A stretch of DNA of 64,000 nucleotides. Origin: Nocardioides conyzicola (GTDB lineage: Bacteria; Actinomycetota; Actinomycetes; Propionibacteriales; Nocardioidaceae). Under the pieces are notes generated by a model. It made no database searches, was not told the DNA's origin, and worked only from the letters and a program-made list of their open reading frames with translations. A program made the translations under genes and the position numbers. Location of the stretch: NCBI RefSeq assembly GCF_039543825.1, contig NZ_BAABKM010000005.1:372001-436000 (forward strand), given 5' to 3'. Positions within the stretch are counted from its first letter, which is position 1, and the number at the start of each line of letters is the position of its first letter. Below are positions 27,133-35,004 of this stretch, piece after piece.

Positions 27133-27177
27133 CTCCACTGCGCTCCACTCTACTCCACAATCCACCACCGTCAACCA
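27133..27177 (-). promoter_or_regulatory. mraZ promoter with five-repeat MraZ operator
   Basis: Reading the minus strand, TGGTT, TGGTG, TGGAG, TGGAG and TGGAG occur at exact 10-bp spacing (first bases at 27177, 27167, 27157, 27147, 27137). This is the TGGNN-N5 architecture of MraZ boxes. A promoter overlaps it: TTGACG (27174-27169), 16 bp, TAGAGT (27152-27147). MraZ bound here would block RNA polymerase, giving autorepression of the whole division cluster. Confidence 0.75.
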
Positions 27178-27319
27178 CTTCACGCGTGTCGCGGCGCCCG
27201 TTTGCGGCGGTACGGCGACCTCCGGCGCCCCGACCGGCTCGGTCGCACCCGGCCGTACGCGCGACGTTTGTGCAGGTCAGCGGTGGTATGGCGGCGTCCC
27301 GGCCGCACGGGTGGTGCGC

Positions 27320-27359
27320 GGGTGGGGGGAACTGGGGCGCCTGGTGGGGGGTGGTGGGG
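27320..27359 (+). other. G-run cluster (possible G-quadruplex) in the mraZ-moxR gap
   Basis: The plus strand has runs of 3, 6, 4, 6 and 4 guanines within 40 bases, spaced by 1, 4, 8 and 4 nt. The 355-bp divergent gap between mraZ and moxR otherwise holds the mraZ promoter at its left and nothing else that I can identify. Confidence 0.45.
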
Positions 27360-27456
27360 CGTCGGCGCGCAACCAGGTGCGCTTCGTGAGAGTCAGATGC
27401 GTGTAGCCCATCGGGCCACGTAGGTTTCCCTCCACGACTTACGGTGGGGGCAAGCG

Positions 27457-28488
27457 ATGACCGGCTCACGGGAGCCGGCCGGGCAACGGGGAAGGGACGA
27501 CGTGGACAGTTCGGCGGGCGGCACAGTGACGGGCGGGGCCGATCTCGAGACGCTGGCACGGGTGGTGGGCCGGGTGCGCACCAACATCGAGCGCGTCATC
27601 GAGGGGAAGCCCGACGTGGTCAACTCCGCGCTGACCGTGCTGATCGCCGAGGGTCACCTGCTCATCGAGGACGTGCCCGGGGTGGGCAAGACGATGCTCA
27701 GCAAGGCCCTGGCCCGCAGCATCGACTGCTCCGTGCGCCGGATCCAGTTCACCCCGGACCTGCTGCCCTCCGACGTCACCGGCGTCTCGGTCTTCAACCA
27801 GAACACGCGTGAGTTCGAGTTCCGGCCGGGCGGCATCTTCGCCAACATCGTGGTCGGCGACGAGATCAACCGGGCCTCGCCCAAGACGCAGTCCGCGCTC
27901 CTGGAGTGCATGGAGGAGCGCCAGGTCACCGTCGACAACTCGACGTACTACCTCGAGCAGCCGTTCATGGTGATCGCGACCCAGAACCCGATCGAGATGG
28001 AGGGCACCTACGCCCTCCCCGAGGCGCAGCGCGACCGCTTCATGGCCCGGGTCTCCGTCGGCTACCCGGTCGAGGCGGCCGAGATCGCGATGCTCGACTC
28101 CCACACCGGAGCCAACCCGCTCGACGACCTCGAGCCGGTGACCGACGCCGCCGAGATCCGCAAGCTGATCGGGATCGTCAACCAGGTCCACGTCTCGCAC
28201 GCGGTGCAGCGGTACGCCGTCGCGATCACCGCGGCCACTCGCCGCTCGGAGGAGCTGTCGCTGGGAGCCTCGCCGCGCGCGACGCTGCACCTGGTCCGGG
28301 CGGCGAAGGCCGTGGCCGCCATGGACAACCGCGACTACGTGCTCCCCGACGACGTGCACCGGCTCACCCGTCCGGTGCTCGCGCACCGGCTGCTGCCGAG
28401 CGTCGAGGCCGCGATGAGCGGCCGGTCGACCACCGCGATCCTGGACGCGATCGTCGCCGCCGTCGCCGTCCCCGAAGGCACCCGCTGA
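27457..28488 (+). CDS. MoxR-family AAA+ ATPase
   Basis: 343 residues. Walker A is EDVPGVGKTMLSKAL (about residues 71-85), Walker B VVGDEINRASPKTQSALLECMEE, sensor 1 VIATQNPIEMEGTYALPEAQ and arginine finger RFMARV. MoxR ATPases act as chaperones that assemble or activate partner proteins, usually with a DUF58/VWA protein. The ATG at 27457 follows GGTGGGGGC; a GTG at 27502 is an alternative. It heads a three-gene operon with the DUF58 and transglutaminase genes. Confidence 0.93.
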   Translation: MTGSREPAGQRGRDDVDSSAGGTVTGGADLETLARVVGRVRTNIERVIEGKPDVVNSALTVLIAEGHLLIEDVPGVGKTMLSKALARSIDCSVRRIQFTPDLLPSDVTGVSVFNQNTREFEFRPGGIFANIVVGDEINRASPKTQSALLECMEERQVTVDNSTYYLEQPFMVIATQNPIEMEGTYALPEAQRDRFMARVSVGYPVEAAEIAMLDSHTGANPLDDLEPVTDAAEIRKLIGIVNQVHVSHAVQRYAVAITAATRRSEELSLGASPRATLHLVRAAKAVAAMDNRDYVLPDDVHRLTRPVLAHRLLPSVEAAMSGRSTTAILDAIVAAVAVPEGTR

Positions 28489-28489
28489 C

Positions 28490-29755
28490 GTGCGAGAGGC
28501 ATTGGCCGGTCTCACCGTTCGCGGACGGGCGTTCCTGACCGCCGGTGTGACCGCCGTCGTGTGCGCCGTCGTCCTCGACCAGTCGACGCTGGCCCGGGTC
28601 GGCGTGCTGCTGCTGGCCCTGACCCTCATCACGGTGGGTGTCCTGGCCCGCAACCGCTACAGGCTCACGCTGGTGCGCACCGTCACCCCCCAGCTCGTCG
28701 CCGCTGGCCAGCCGGCCCGGGTGACGCTGACCCTGGCCAACGACGGCCTCGCGCCCAACGGCGTGCTGCTCCTAGAGGACCAGGTCCCCTACGTGCTCGG
28801 CACCCGCCCGCGGTTCGTGCTGGAGGGGATCAGCCAGGGCTGGCGGCACTCCGTCAGCTACCAGGTCCGCTCCGACGTCCGCGGCCGCTTCGAGATCGGT
28901 CCGATGTCGGTGCGCGTCAGCGACCCCTTCGGGCTGGTCGAGCTCGGCCGCACCTTCCGGACCACGGTCCCGCTCACCGTCACCCCGCGGACGGTGCCGC
29001 TCCCCCACATCCCGCTCGGCGGGGCGTGGACGGGCTCCGGCGACAACCGGCCGCGGGCGTTCGCGACCGGCAGCGCCGAGGACGTGACCGTCCGGGAGTA
29101 CCGCCAGGGCGACGACCTGCGCCGCGTTCACTGGCGCAGCTCGGCCAAGCTGGGCGAGCTGATGGTCCGGCGCGAGGAGCAGCCGTGGCAGTCGCGCGCG
29201 ACGCTCTTCCTCGACAACCGGGTGATCGCCCACCGGGGCCAGGGCATCGCCTCGTCCCTGGAGGCCGCGGTGTCGGCCGCCGCCTCGATCGCGGTCCACC
29301 TGACGCACCGCGGCTTCGCCGTACGCCTCGTCACGGCGACCGGCGAGGAGCCCGGCAGCGCGTGGCACGTCCGCGGCGCCGCGCTCAACACCGGTCCCCT
29401 GCTCGAGTCCCTGGCCGTCGTGCAGCCGGTCTCGCAGCCCCGACTGGACACCAGCTGGCTCGGCGAGGGCGCCCACGGCGGCCTCACGGTCGCCGTCTTC
29501 GGCGCGGTCGAGCCCTCCGACCTGGCCGTGCTGCGTCGGATGCAGCACCACGCGGGCTCAGCGGTCGCGATCGCGGTGGACGTCGACGCGTGGATCGGCG
29601 CGCCCCCGGGCGACAGCACGCCCCGGCTGCTCGGCCAGCAGGGCTGGCGCGCCGCTGCGCTACGGCCCCGTGACCGGCTCGAGTCGGTCTGGCAGGAGCT
29701 CGCCCACAGCAGCACCCAGAGCTCACGGTCGCAGTCGACGGGGGTCACGACATGA
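28490..29755 (+). CDS. DUF58 domain protein (MoxR partner)
   Basis: 421 residues. Two N-terminal TM helices (about 12-50) are followed by a beta-rich region and the DUF58 core with SAEDVTVREYRQGDDLRRVHWRSSAKLGELMVRREEQ represented by its GDDLRRVHWRSSA centre. The later VWA-like part has LFLDNR. Function unproven; proteins of this type work with MoxR. The GTG at 28490 is one base after the moxR stop and its own stop overlaps the transglutaminase start (ATGA). Confidence 0.9.
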   Translation: MREALAGLTVRGRAFLTAGVTAVVCAVVLDQSTLARVGVLLLALTLITVGVLARNRYRLTLVRTVTPQLVAAGQPARVTLTLANDGLAPNGVLLLEDQVPYVLGTRPRFVLEGISQGWRHSVSYQVRSDVRGRFEIGPMSVRVSDPFGLVELGRTFRTTVPLTVTPRTVPLPHIPLGGAWTGSGDNRPRAFATGSAEDVTVREYRQGDDLRRVHWRSSAKLGELMVRREEQPWQSRATLFLDNRVIAHRGQGIASSLEAAVSAAASIAVHLTHRGFAVRLVTATGEEPGSAWHVRGAALNTGPLLESLAVVQPVSQPRLDTSWLGEGAHGGLTVAVFGAVEPSDLAVLRRMQHHAGSAVAIAVDVDAWIGAPPGDSTPRLLGQQGWRAAALRPRDRLESVWQELAHSSTQSSRSQSTGVTT

Positions 29756-32142
29756 ACCGGTCCCGGGGCCGCCTCACCTCCAACCTGCTCGTCGCTGCGG
29801 TGGCCGCCGGCACCACGTGGCTGGCGATGTCCGCCTGGCGTGACCTGACCGTCACGCCCGGCAGCTTCCTCAACCCGTTGCTCCTGCTGGCGCTGGTGGT
29901 CGCCGGCACCGGGACGGCCGCACGCTGGTGGCGGTGGCCGGGACCCCTGGTCGTGCTCTTCCAGGTCGCCGTCACCGGCATGCTCGCCTGCCTCTTCCTG
30001 ACCGGCTCGCCGCTGCCGATCGGCGGCGCCTGGGGCGAGCTGACCGAGGCGATCACGGACGCGGTCGACAGCGCACAGGGGTACGCCGCCCCGGTGCCTG
30101 CCGAGGCGCCCCCGGTCGACCCGCTCCTCATCGCCGGCGGGCTGGCGTGCCTGCTGCTGGTCGACCTGCTCGCCTGCACCCTGCGCCGGGCCCCGCTCGC
30201 CGGCCTCCCGCTGCTGGCGGTCTTCACCATCCCGGTCGGGATGGTCGGCGACGCCGTCAGCTGGTGGATCTTCGCGGGCACCGCGGCCGGCTTCCTCGGC
30301 CTGCTCTTCCTCCAGGAGAGCGACCAGGTCTCCCGCTGGGGTCGCCCGCTCGGCCTCGACCAGGAGACCGGCGACCCGATCTCCTTCGGCGCCGGCGCCC
30401 ACGTGGTGCGCGGGACCGCCGGGCTGGTCGGCGGCGCGGCGACCGCGCTGGCGGTGCTGATCCCCGTGCTGATCCCCGCGACGGGCCTGCACGTCTTCGA
30501 CTTCGGCCCAGGCTCCGGCGGCGGCGACGACATCCGCGTCGACAACCCGACGGCCGACCTGGTCCGCGACCTCAAGCGGGGCGACGACCAGCCGTTGGTC
30601 CGGGTGACCACGAACGACCCCGACCCGTCGTACCTCCGGATCCTGGCGCTGACGCGCTTCAGCGACGCGGAGTGGAGCCCGGGCAACCGCGACGTGCCCG
30701 CCGACAACGAGGCCGACGGCCTGATGCCGCCCCCGGAGGGCGTGGCGACGGAGGTGAGCCGCAAGGAGTACCCGTACACCGTGACCGCGCTCCCCGCGTT
30801 CGACTCGCGCTGGCTGCCCACCGAGCCGCCCGTGAGCCGGGTGGTCGCCGACGGCAACTGGCGCTACGACGACAACACGATGGACTTCATCGCGGGAGAC
30901 GACGACCTGAGCACCGCGTCGCTGCAGTACTCGATGACCGCGGTGCACCTGGAGCTCTCCGCCGACCGGCTCGCCGACGCCGGACCGCCGACCGGCAAGG
31001 TCAGCGACATCTTCACCGACCTGCCCGACGACCTGCCGTCGATCGTGCACGACCTCGCCGCCCAGGTGACCGCGGACGCGACCACGCCGTACGAGGAGGC
31101 CGTGGCGCTGCAGAACTGGTTCCGCGAGGACGGTGGCTTCACCTACTCCCTCGACCGGGCGCAGGGCAACGGCAGCGACGCGCTCGTCGAGTTCCTCTCC
31201 GACGGCCCCGGTGGCCGCACCGGCTACTGCGAGCAGTTCGCCTCGGCGATGGCCGTGATGGCGCGGGAGCTGGGGATCCCGGCGCGGGTCGCGATCGGCT
31301 TCCTGAAGCCCGAGCCGGACGGGCCCAACACCTGGGTCTACAGCAGTCGCGACATGCATGCCTGGCCCGAGCTCTACTTCGACGGCGCCGGCTGGGTGCG
31401 GTTCGAGCCGACGCCGGCCGGTCGGGCCGAGGAGGTGCCGGGCTACACCGTCCCCGGGTCGGGCGAGGAGAAGCCGACCACCGCTCCGTCGGCGTCACAG
31501 AGCGCGTCGGTCACCGCGGCGCCGTCGCGGCCCCGCGACTCCGAGTCGGTCGCCGCGGCGACCGAGGACTCCGACACCGGCTCCGGCTTCCCGTGGCTGC
31601 CGGTCCTGGGCGGCCTCGGTGCGCTGGTGCTGGTGGCGTGCGGGCTGCTGCTCCCCCGCGGCCTCCGGTCCCGGCGTCGCGAGCGACGCCTGTCGTCGGG
31701 CGGCGCGGAGGCGGTCTGGGCCGAGCTGCGCGACACCGCCGTCGACCTCGGGGTGCCCTGGCCGCGGGACCGCTCCCCGCGAGCGACCCGGGCGGTGCTG
31801 GTCGACCACTTCGGCGCGCCGGTGGGGCCCGACACGGTCGAGCGCCCGGCTCACGGCCCCGGCGTCGCCCTCGAGGCGGTCAGCGCCCTCGACCGCCTCG
31901 TCCACACGCTCGAGCTCGACCGCTACTCCCGGTCCGGCACCACGCTCGACCCGACGCGCCTGCGCGCCGACGGCGAGGCCTGCGTCGCGGCGCTCGCCGG
32001 CGGGGCTCCGCGGTCCGCCCGACGCCGGGCCACCTGGTGGCCGCGCACGGTGCTGTCGTCGCGCCGGCGGCGTGCCTCGGTCGGCACCTTCGAGGCGAAG
32101 TACGGCGGGGTCGTCGACCAGATCGCCTCGTCGGGCCCCTGA
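29752..32142 (+). CDS. TgpA-like transmembrane transglutaminase domain protein
   Basis: 796 residues. About six TM helices occupy the first 235 residues. A periplasmic transglutaminase-like domain (about 440-570) contains the catalytic cysteine in GYCEQFASAMAVMAR and the His/Asp pair in SRDMHAWPELYFDGAGW. A further TM helix (about 615-635) precedes a cytoplasmic DUF4129-like C-terminus with AVSALDRLVHTLELDRYSR. It may cleave or cross-link wall or envelope proteins. Translation is coupled to the DUF58 gene. The end faces the DUF3040 gene across 13 bp. Confidence 0.9.
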   Translation: MNRSRGRLTSNLLVAAVAAGTTWLAMSAWRDLTVTPGSFLNPLLLLALVVAGTGTAARWWRWPGPLVVLFQVAVTGMLACLFLTGSPLPIGGAWGELTEAITDAVDSAQGYAAPVPAEAPPVDPLLIAGGLACLLLVDLLACTLRRAPLAGLPLLAVFTIPVGMVGDAVSWWIFAGTAAGFLGLLFLQESDQVSRWGRPLGLDQETGDPISFGAGAHVVRGTAGLVGGAATALAVLIPVLIPATGLHVFDFGPGSGGGDDIRVDNPTADLVRDLKRGDDQPLVRVTTNDPDPSYLRILALTRFSDAEWSPGNRDVPADNEADGLMPPPEGVATEVSRKEYPYTVTALPAFDSRWLPTEPPVSRVVADGNWRYDDNTMDFIAGDDDLSTASLQYSMTAVHLELSADRLADAGPPTGKVSDIFTDLPDDLPSIVHDLAAQVTADATTPYEEAVALQNWFREDGGFTYSLDRAQGNGSDALVEFLSDGPGGRTGYCEQFASAMAVMARELGIPARVAIGFLKPEPDGPNTWVYSSRDMHAWPELYFDGAGWVRFEPTPAGRAEEVPGYTVPGSGEEKPTTAPSASQSASVTAAPSRPRDSESVAAATEDSDTGSGFPWLPVLGGLGALVLVACGLLLPRGLRSRRRERRLSSGGAEAVWAELRDTAVDLGVPWPRDRSPRATRAVLVDHFGAPVGPDTVERPAHGPGVALEAVSALDRLVHTLELDRYSRSGTTLDPTRLRADGEACVAALAGGAPRSARRRATWWPRTVLSSRRRRASVGTFEAKYGGVVDQIASSGP

Positions 32143-32155
32143 CGCGGATCCGCCG

Positions 32156-32596
32156 CTAGAACCCGCCGGTCTCGCGGCGGCGGTTCCAGCGCTCGTTCAT
32201 CCGGTCCATGAAGGACCCGTGGGAGCCCGAGCCGGCGCCGGAACGCTTGGTCCGGCGGCCGCCGTCGATGACGGTGAAGCCCCCGCGGCTCGGGTGGCTG
32301 GCCCGCGGGTCGGCCGCGGCAGGGCCGTGCTGACCGCGCATCGCGGCGAGCGCCACGGTGGCGGAGCCGAGCATCACGACGAACCCGGCGATGCCGAGCA
32401 CCGTGATCCGTGCGACCGCACCGGTCATCAGGACCGCGACGCCGATGGCGAATCCGACCCCCGCGATCACGGCGCGGCGACGGGCGGATCGGCGGAACGC
32501 CGTGCCTCGCAGCGTCGACGCGAACTTGGGGTCTTCCTCGACGAGGGCGCGTTCCATCTGCTCGAGCAGTCGGAGCTCCTCTTCCGAGAGTGGCAC
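32156..32596 (-). CDS. DUF3040 membrane protein
   Basis: 146 residues. The N-terminus MPLSEEELRLLEQMERALVEEDPKFA is the DUF3040 hallmark. Two TM helices follow (about 41-58 and 65-85). The Gly/Arg-rich tail is unstructured. GGGGAGGA lies about 8 nt before the ATG at 32596. Function unknown; the gene is usually found near dinB and this transglutaminase operon in actinobacteria. Confidence 0.9.
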   Translation of the reverse strand: MPLSEEELRLLEQMERALVEEDPKFASTLRGTAFRRSARRRAVIAGVGFAIGVAVLMTGAVARITVLGIAGFVVMLGSATVALAAMRGQHGPAAADPRASHPSRGGFTVIDGGRRTKRSGAGSGSHGSFMDRMNERWNRRRETGGF

Positions 32597-32644
32597 CGTT
32601 CCTCCCCATGGGTCGTCGCCGGACAGATCTTCTCCGGCAGAGCA

Positions 32645-32650
32645 AGTCTA
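32645..32650 (-). promoter_or_regulatory. Probable -10 of the DUF3040 gene (TAGACT)
   Basis: TAGACT on the minus strand about 50 bp before the DUF3040 ATG, in the 146-bp gap to the methyltransferase gene. The gap also has GGGGAAATTCCCC and CCGAACGGTTCGG palindromes (about 32680-32710) that may end methyltransferase transcription. Confidence 0.45.
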
Positions 32651-32742
32651 GGCAGCCGCTGGGCATCCCGGTAGCCGGGTTGGGGAAATTCCCCGACCGA
32701 ACGGTTCGGCGCACCGTCCGGCGTGCTCGACGGGCGGTGGGT

Positions 32743-33474
32743 TCAGCGGGCCAGCAGGTGCAGCTGGGCGGCCAGCGGCAGGTACTCGGCGCGCTCCGCG
32801 ACCGCGCGCTCCAGCTCGACCAGCGCCGCCGTCGCACCGGGCTCGAGGTCGAGCAGCGACCCCGGGACCAGGTCGGCGAACACGCGGACGCCGTGGACCG
32901 ACTCGACCGTGAAGCCCGCGTCGCCCGCGAGCGCGGTCGCCTCCGCGACGGTGAACCGGTGACCCGCCCGGCCGTCGCGGTCGCCGGGGCCCGCCTCCAG
33001 CAGGGCCAGCGCCTGGGTGAAGTGGCCGGCCATCGCCCGGGCCACGACGGCCGCGTGCCGCTGGGCGACGAGCACGCTGAGCACACCACCGGGACGCAGC
33101 ACCTGACGCAGGGTCGCCAGCGCGGCGGCCGGGTCGTCGACGACCTCGAGCACCCCGTGGCAGAGCACCAGGTCGGCGCTGGCGGGTCCGGGGACGTCCA
33201 GCACCGTCGACAGGTCGCCCTGCACCGCGGTGACCTCGACGGCGAGCTCACGGGCCCGGCGGGCCAGCGACGCCAGCGCGTCCGGGCTGGGGTCCACGAC
33301 CGTCACCCGGGCGCCGAGCTCGGCGACCCGGACCGCGAAGCCGCCCGTCCCGCCACCGATGTCGAGGACGTCGGTGCCGGCCCGGACATGGGGGCGGACG
33401 ACGTCCCAGACCACGGAGGTGCGGGCGGCGGTACGACGTTCGCTGGGCCGTTCGCTGGGCCGGTCGGTGGGCAT
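32743..33474 (-). CDS. Class I SAM-dependent methyltransferase
   Basis: 243 residues. The Rossmann SAM-binding loop is VLDIGGGTGGFAVRVAELG (about residues 37-55), followed by VTVVDPSPDALASL (acidic residue binding the ribose), and motif IV DLVLCHGVLEVVDDP. The N-terminus has a small RPSERPSER duplication. The substrate is not deducible. It lies 17 bp after the HEPN gene in the same direction and may be cotranscribed with it under the SOS box. Confidence 0.85.
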   Translation of the reverse strand: MPTDRPSERPSERRTAARTSVVWDVVRPHVRAGTDVLDIGGGTGGFAVRVAELGARVTVVDPSPDALASLARRARELAVEVTAVQGDLSTVLDVPGPASADLVLCHGVLEVVDDPAAALATLRQVLRPGGVLSVLVAQRHAAVVARAMAGHFTQALALLEAGPGDRDGRAGHRFTVAEATALAGDAGFTVESVHGVRVFADLVPGSLLDLEPGATAALVELERAVAERAEYLPLAAQLHLLAR

Positions 33475-33491
33475 GCCCCAACCCTAGGGGC

Positions 33492-33923
33492 TCAGCCCGC
33501 GCGAGCGGCCGTCGACCGGACGTCCAGCGGCAGGTGCGGCACCAGCCCGAGGGACCGCTCGATGACCGCCAGGAAGCGGTCCGCGTCGCGGACCATGTCG
33601 TCGGCCTCGCGCTCGGCGACCGCCCGGCTCGAGCCGGCCTCGGCGGCGGCACGCTTCGAGGCGCCGGCCGCGAAGAAGGTCGCCCACTCCCCCAGCTCGG
33701 GCGCGACGTCGGCGAGCAGCACCCACGCGTTCCGCTGGGGACGGCGGCCCCGGGCGGTGGGTCGGGCGCGGGCCGACAGCAGCGCGGCCGCGGCCCGCAG
33801 CGCCGCGACGTGGGCGCTGGCGTAGCGGGTCGGCGCGTCGGTGGCGGCGACGGCCTCGCTCAGCGACTCGGCCGCGCGGGCGAGGTAGGAGTGGGTCGTC
33901 GCGGGCAGTGCGTACGGGTTCAT
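33492..33923 (-). CDS. SAV_6107-type HEPN domain protein, apparent SOS gene
   Basis: 143 residues, all-helical, Ala/Arg-rich. The opening MNPYALPATTHSYLARAAESL and the basic PTARGRRPQRNAWVLLADVAPELGEWATFFAAGA core (by its centre NAWVLLADVAPELGEW) match the SAV_6107 HEPN family. HEPN proteins often bind or cut RNA, but the R-x4-6-H catalytic motif is not clear here. The ATG at 33923 has GGAGGAGAGG upstream; a reading from 33977 would span the SOS box and is rejected. The likely regulator is LexA. Confidence 0.75.
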   Translation of the reverse strand: MNPYALPATTHSYLARAAESLSEAVAATDAPTRYASAHVAALRAAAALLSARARPTARGRRPQRNAWVLLADVAPELGEWATFFAAGASKRAAAEAGSSRAVAEREADDMVRDADRFLAVIERSLGLVPHLPLDVRSTAARAG

Positions 33924-33943
33924 CGAACACCTCTCCTCCGTGT

Positions 33944-33959
33944 TCGAACAACTGTTCGA
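33944..33959 (-). promoter_or_regulatory. LexA/SOS box
   Basis: TCGAACAACTGTTCGA is a perfect match to the actinobacterial SOS consensus TCGAAC-N4-GTTCGA. It is 20 bp upstream of the HEPN gene start and in the 86-bp gap behind the upstream membrane gene, so the HEPN gene (and perhaps the methyltransferase) is the expected target. Confidence 0.85.
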
Positions 33960-34009
33960 ACACGGTCCAAGGTACACCCGGGCGCCGACACCCCGTCAAG
34001 GGCGAGCCG

Positions 34010-34468
34010 TCAGCGGCCGGTGGGCAGCGTCTTGTGCGCCGGGTCCGCCTGGAGGAAGACCGAGGTGTCCCGGCGCCACAGCGCCACCAGCACGGCGGCC
34101 TGGAGCAGCAGCGCGACCACGCAGAGGACGACGAACAGCGCCGGCGGCCCGATGTTGAGGGTGGCCGCGGTGCTGAGCGCCATCAGCACGATGGTGACGG
34201 TGAGAGCGGCGCGGGCCCAGCCGTGCCGGGCCCGGAGGAACTCGACCAGGACGAGCGCGACCAGCGCGACCACGATGAGCATCACGACCGTGACGGGCAC
34301 GATCGAGGGCGGCTCCACCGAGCCGGCGTCCACCCGGCCGGTCTCCCACGCCCTCTTGAGCTCGTCCTTGAAGACGACGGCGAGCACGGATGTGATGCCC
34401 GACAGCACGACCAGCGCCCAGGTCAACCACACCGCCGCCCGTACCGATGCAGGCCGGTCCTGAGTCAT
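34010..34468 (-). CDS. Conserved hypothetical four-TM protein
   Basis: 152 residues with TM segments at about 14-34, 58-79, 87-105 and 110-131. The extracytoplasmic loop 36-57 is charged. The ATG at 34468 follows GAGGAGGAG; the in-frame ATG six codons earlier would sit inside this ribosome site. No motif; function unknown. Divergent from the YbaK-like gene. Confidence 0.7.
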   Translation of the reverse strand: MTQDRPASVRAAVWLTWALVVLSGITSVLAVVFKDELKRAWETGRVDAGSVEPPSIVPVTVVMLIVVALVALVLVEFLRARHGWARAALTVTIVLMALSTAATLNIGPPALFVVLCVVALLLQAAVLVALWRRDTSVFLQADPAHKTLPTGR

Positions 34469-34500
34469 GCGTCTCCTCCTCATCACGGGCCAGCCTCCCG

Positions 34501-34523
34501 AGGGCAGCAGGCTGCCCTAGGGT
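34501..34523 (+). promoter_or_regulatory. Leaderless promoter of ybaK-like gene with 18-bp palindrome in the spacer
   Basis: TAGGGT (34518-34523) is followed by 7 nt and the ATG, so the transcript should be leaderless. The 17-18 bp just upstream are a palindrome, AGGGCAGC and GCTGCCCT around AG (34501-34518), occupying the spacer where a -35/-10 activator of MerR type would bind. No good -35 is visible. Confidence 0.45.
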
Positions 34524-34530
34524 CTCGACC

Positions 34531-35004
34531 ATGAACACCGAACACCCGACGATCACGCGGTTCCGCGACGACCACGCGCGACGTGGCGGCACCGGTGAGA
34601 TCGTCATCCTGCCCGACTCGGTGCACACCGCGGCGCTCGCGGCCGAGGCGCTGGGGTGCGAGGTCGGTGCGATCGCGAACAGTCTGCTCTTCGACGCCGA
34701 CACGACGCCGGTGCTCATTCTGACCTCGGGCGCCCACCGCGTCGACACCACGAAGGTCGCGGCGGCACTCGGTGTGAGCAAACTCAAGCGGGCCAGCCCG
34801 GAGTTCGTGCGCGAGCACACCGGGCAGGTCATCGGCGGCGTGTCCCCCATCGGCCACCCGGCCCCGGTGCCGACGTACCTCGACCCCTGGCTGCGCCGGT
34901 ACGACGTCATCTGGGCCGGCGCCGGGCACCCGGCCGCGGTCTACTCCACGACGTACGACGAGCTCGTCTCGATGACCGGGGCGCCCGAGATCGAGGTCGA
35001 GTGA
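34531..35004 (+). CDS. YbaK/EbsC-family aminoacyl-tRNA deacylase
   Basis: 157 residues. The INS/YbaK fold is shown by ILPDSVHTAALAAEALGCEVGAIANSL, by the centre GAIANSLLF, and by LTSGAHRVDTTKVAAALG, KLKRASPEFVREHTGQVIGGVSPIGH with the active-site GxxP-like loop. Family members remove mischarged amino acids (for example Cys or Ala from tRNA-Pro). The ATG at 34531 is favoured by the leaderless promoter. Its stop overlaps the next gene's GTG. Confidence 0.88.
   Translation: MNTEHPTITRFRDDHARRGGTGEIVILPDSVHTAALAAEALGCEVGAIANSLLFDADTTPVLILTSGAHRVDTTKVAAALGVSKLKRASPEFVREHTGQVIGGVSPIGHPAPVPTYLDPWLRRYDVIWAGAGHPAAVYSTTYDELVSMTGAPEIEVE

Noticed and set aside
29128..31359. 743-codon minus-strand frame opposite the DUF58 and transglutaminase genes
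   Set aside because: Shadow of two well-supported genes; Arg/Gly/Val repeats without domain motifs.
32597..32742. Remnant of dinB next to the DUF3040 gene
   Set aside because: Only 146 bp with no DNA polymerase IV motif in any frame.
33924..33946. Second SOS box (CGAACAC...GTGTTCG)
   Set aside because: Spacer of 9 instead of 4 and it overlaps the ribosome site; not a LexA consensus.
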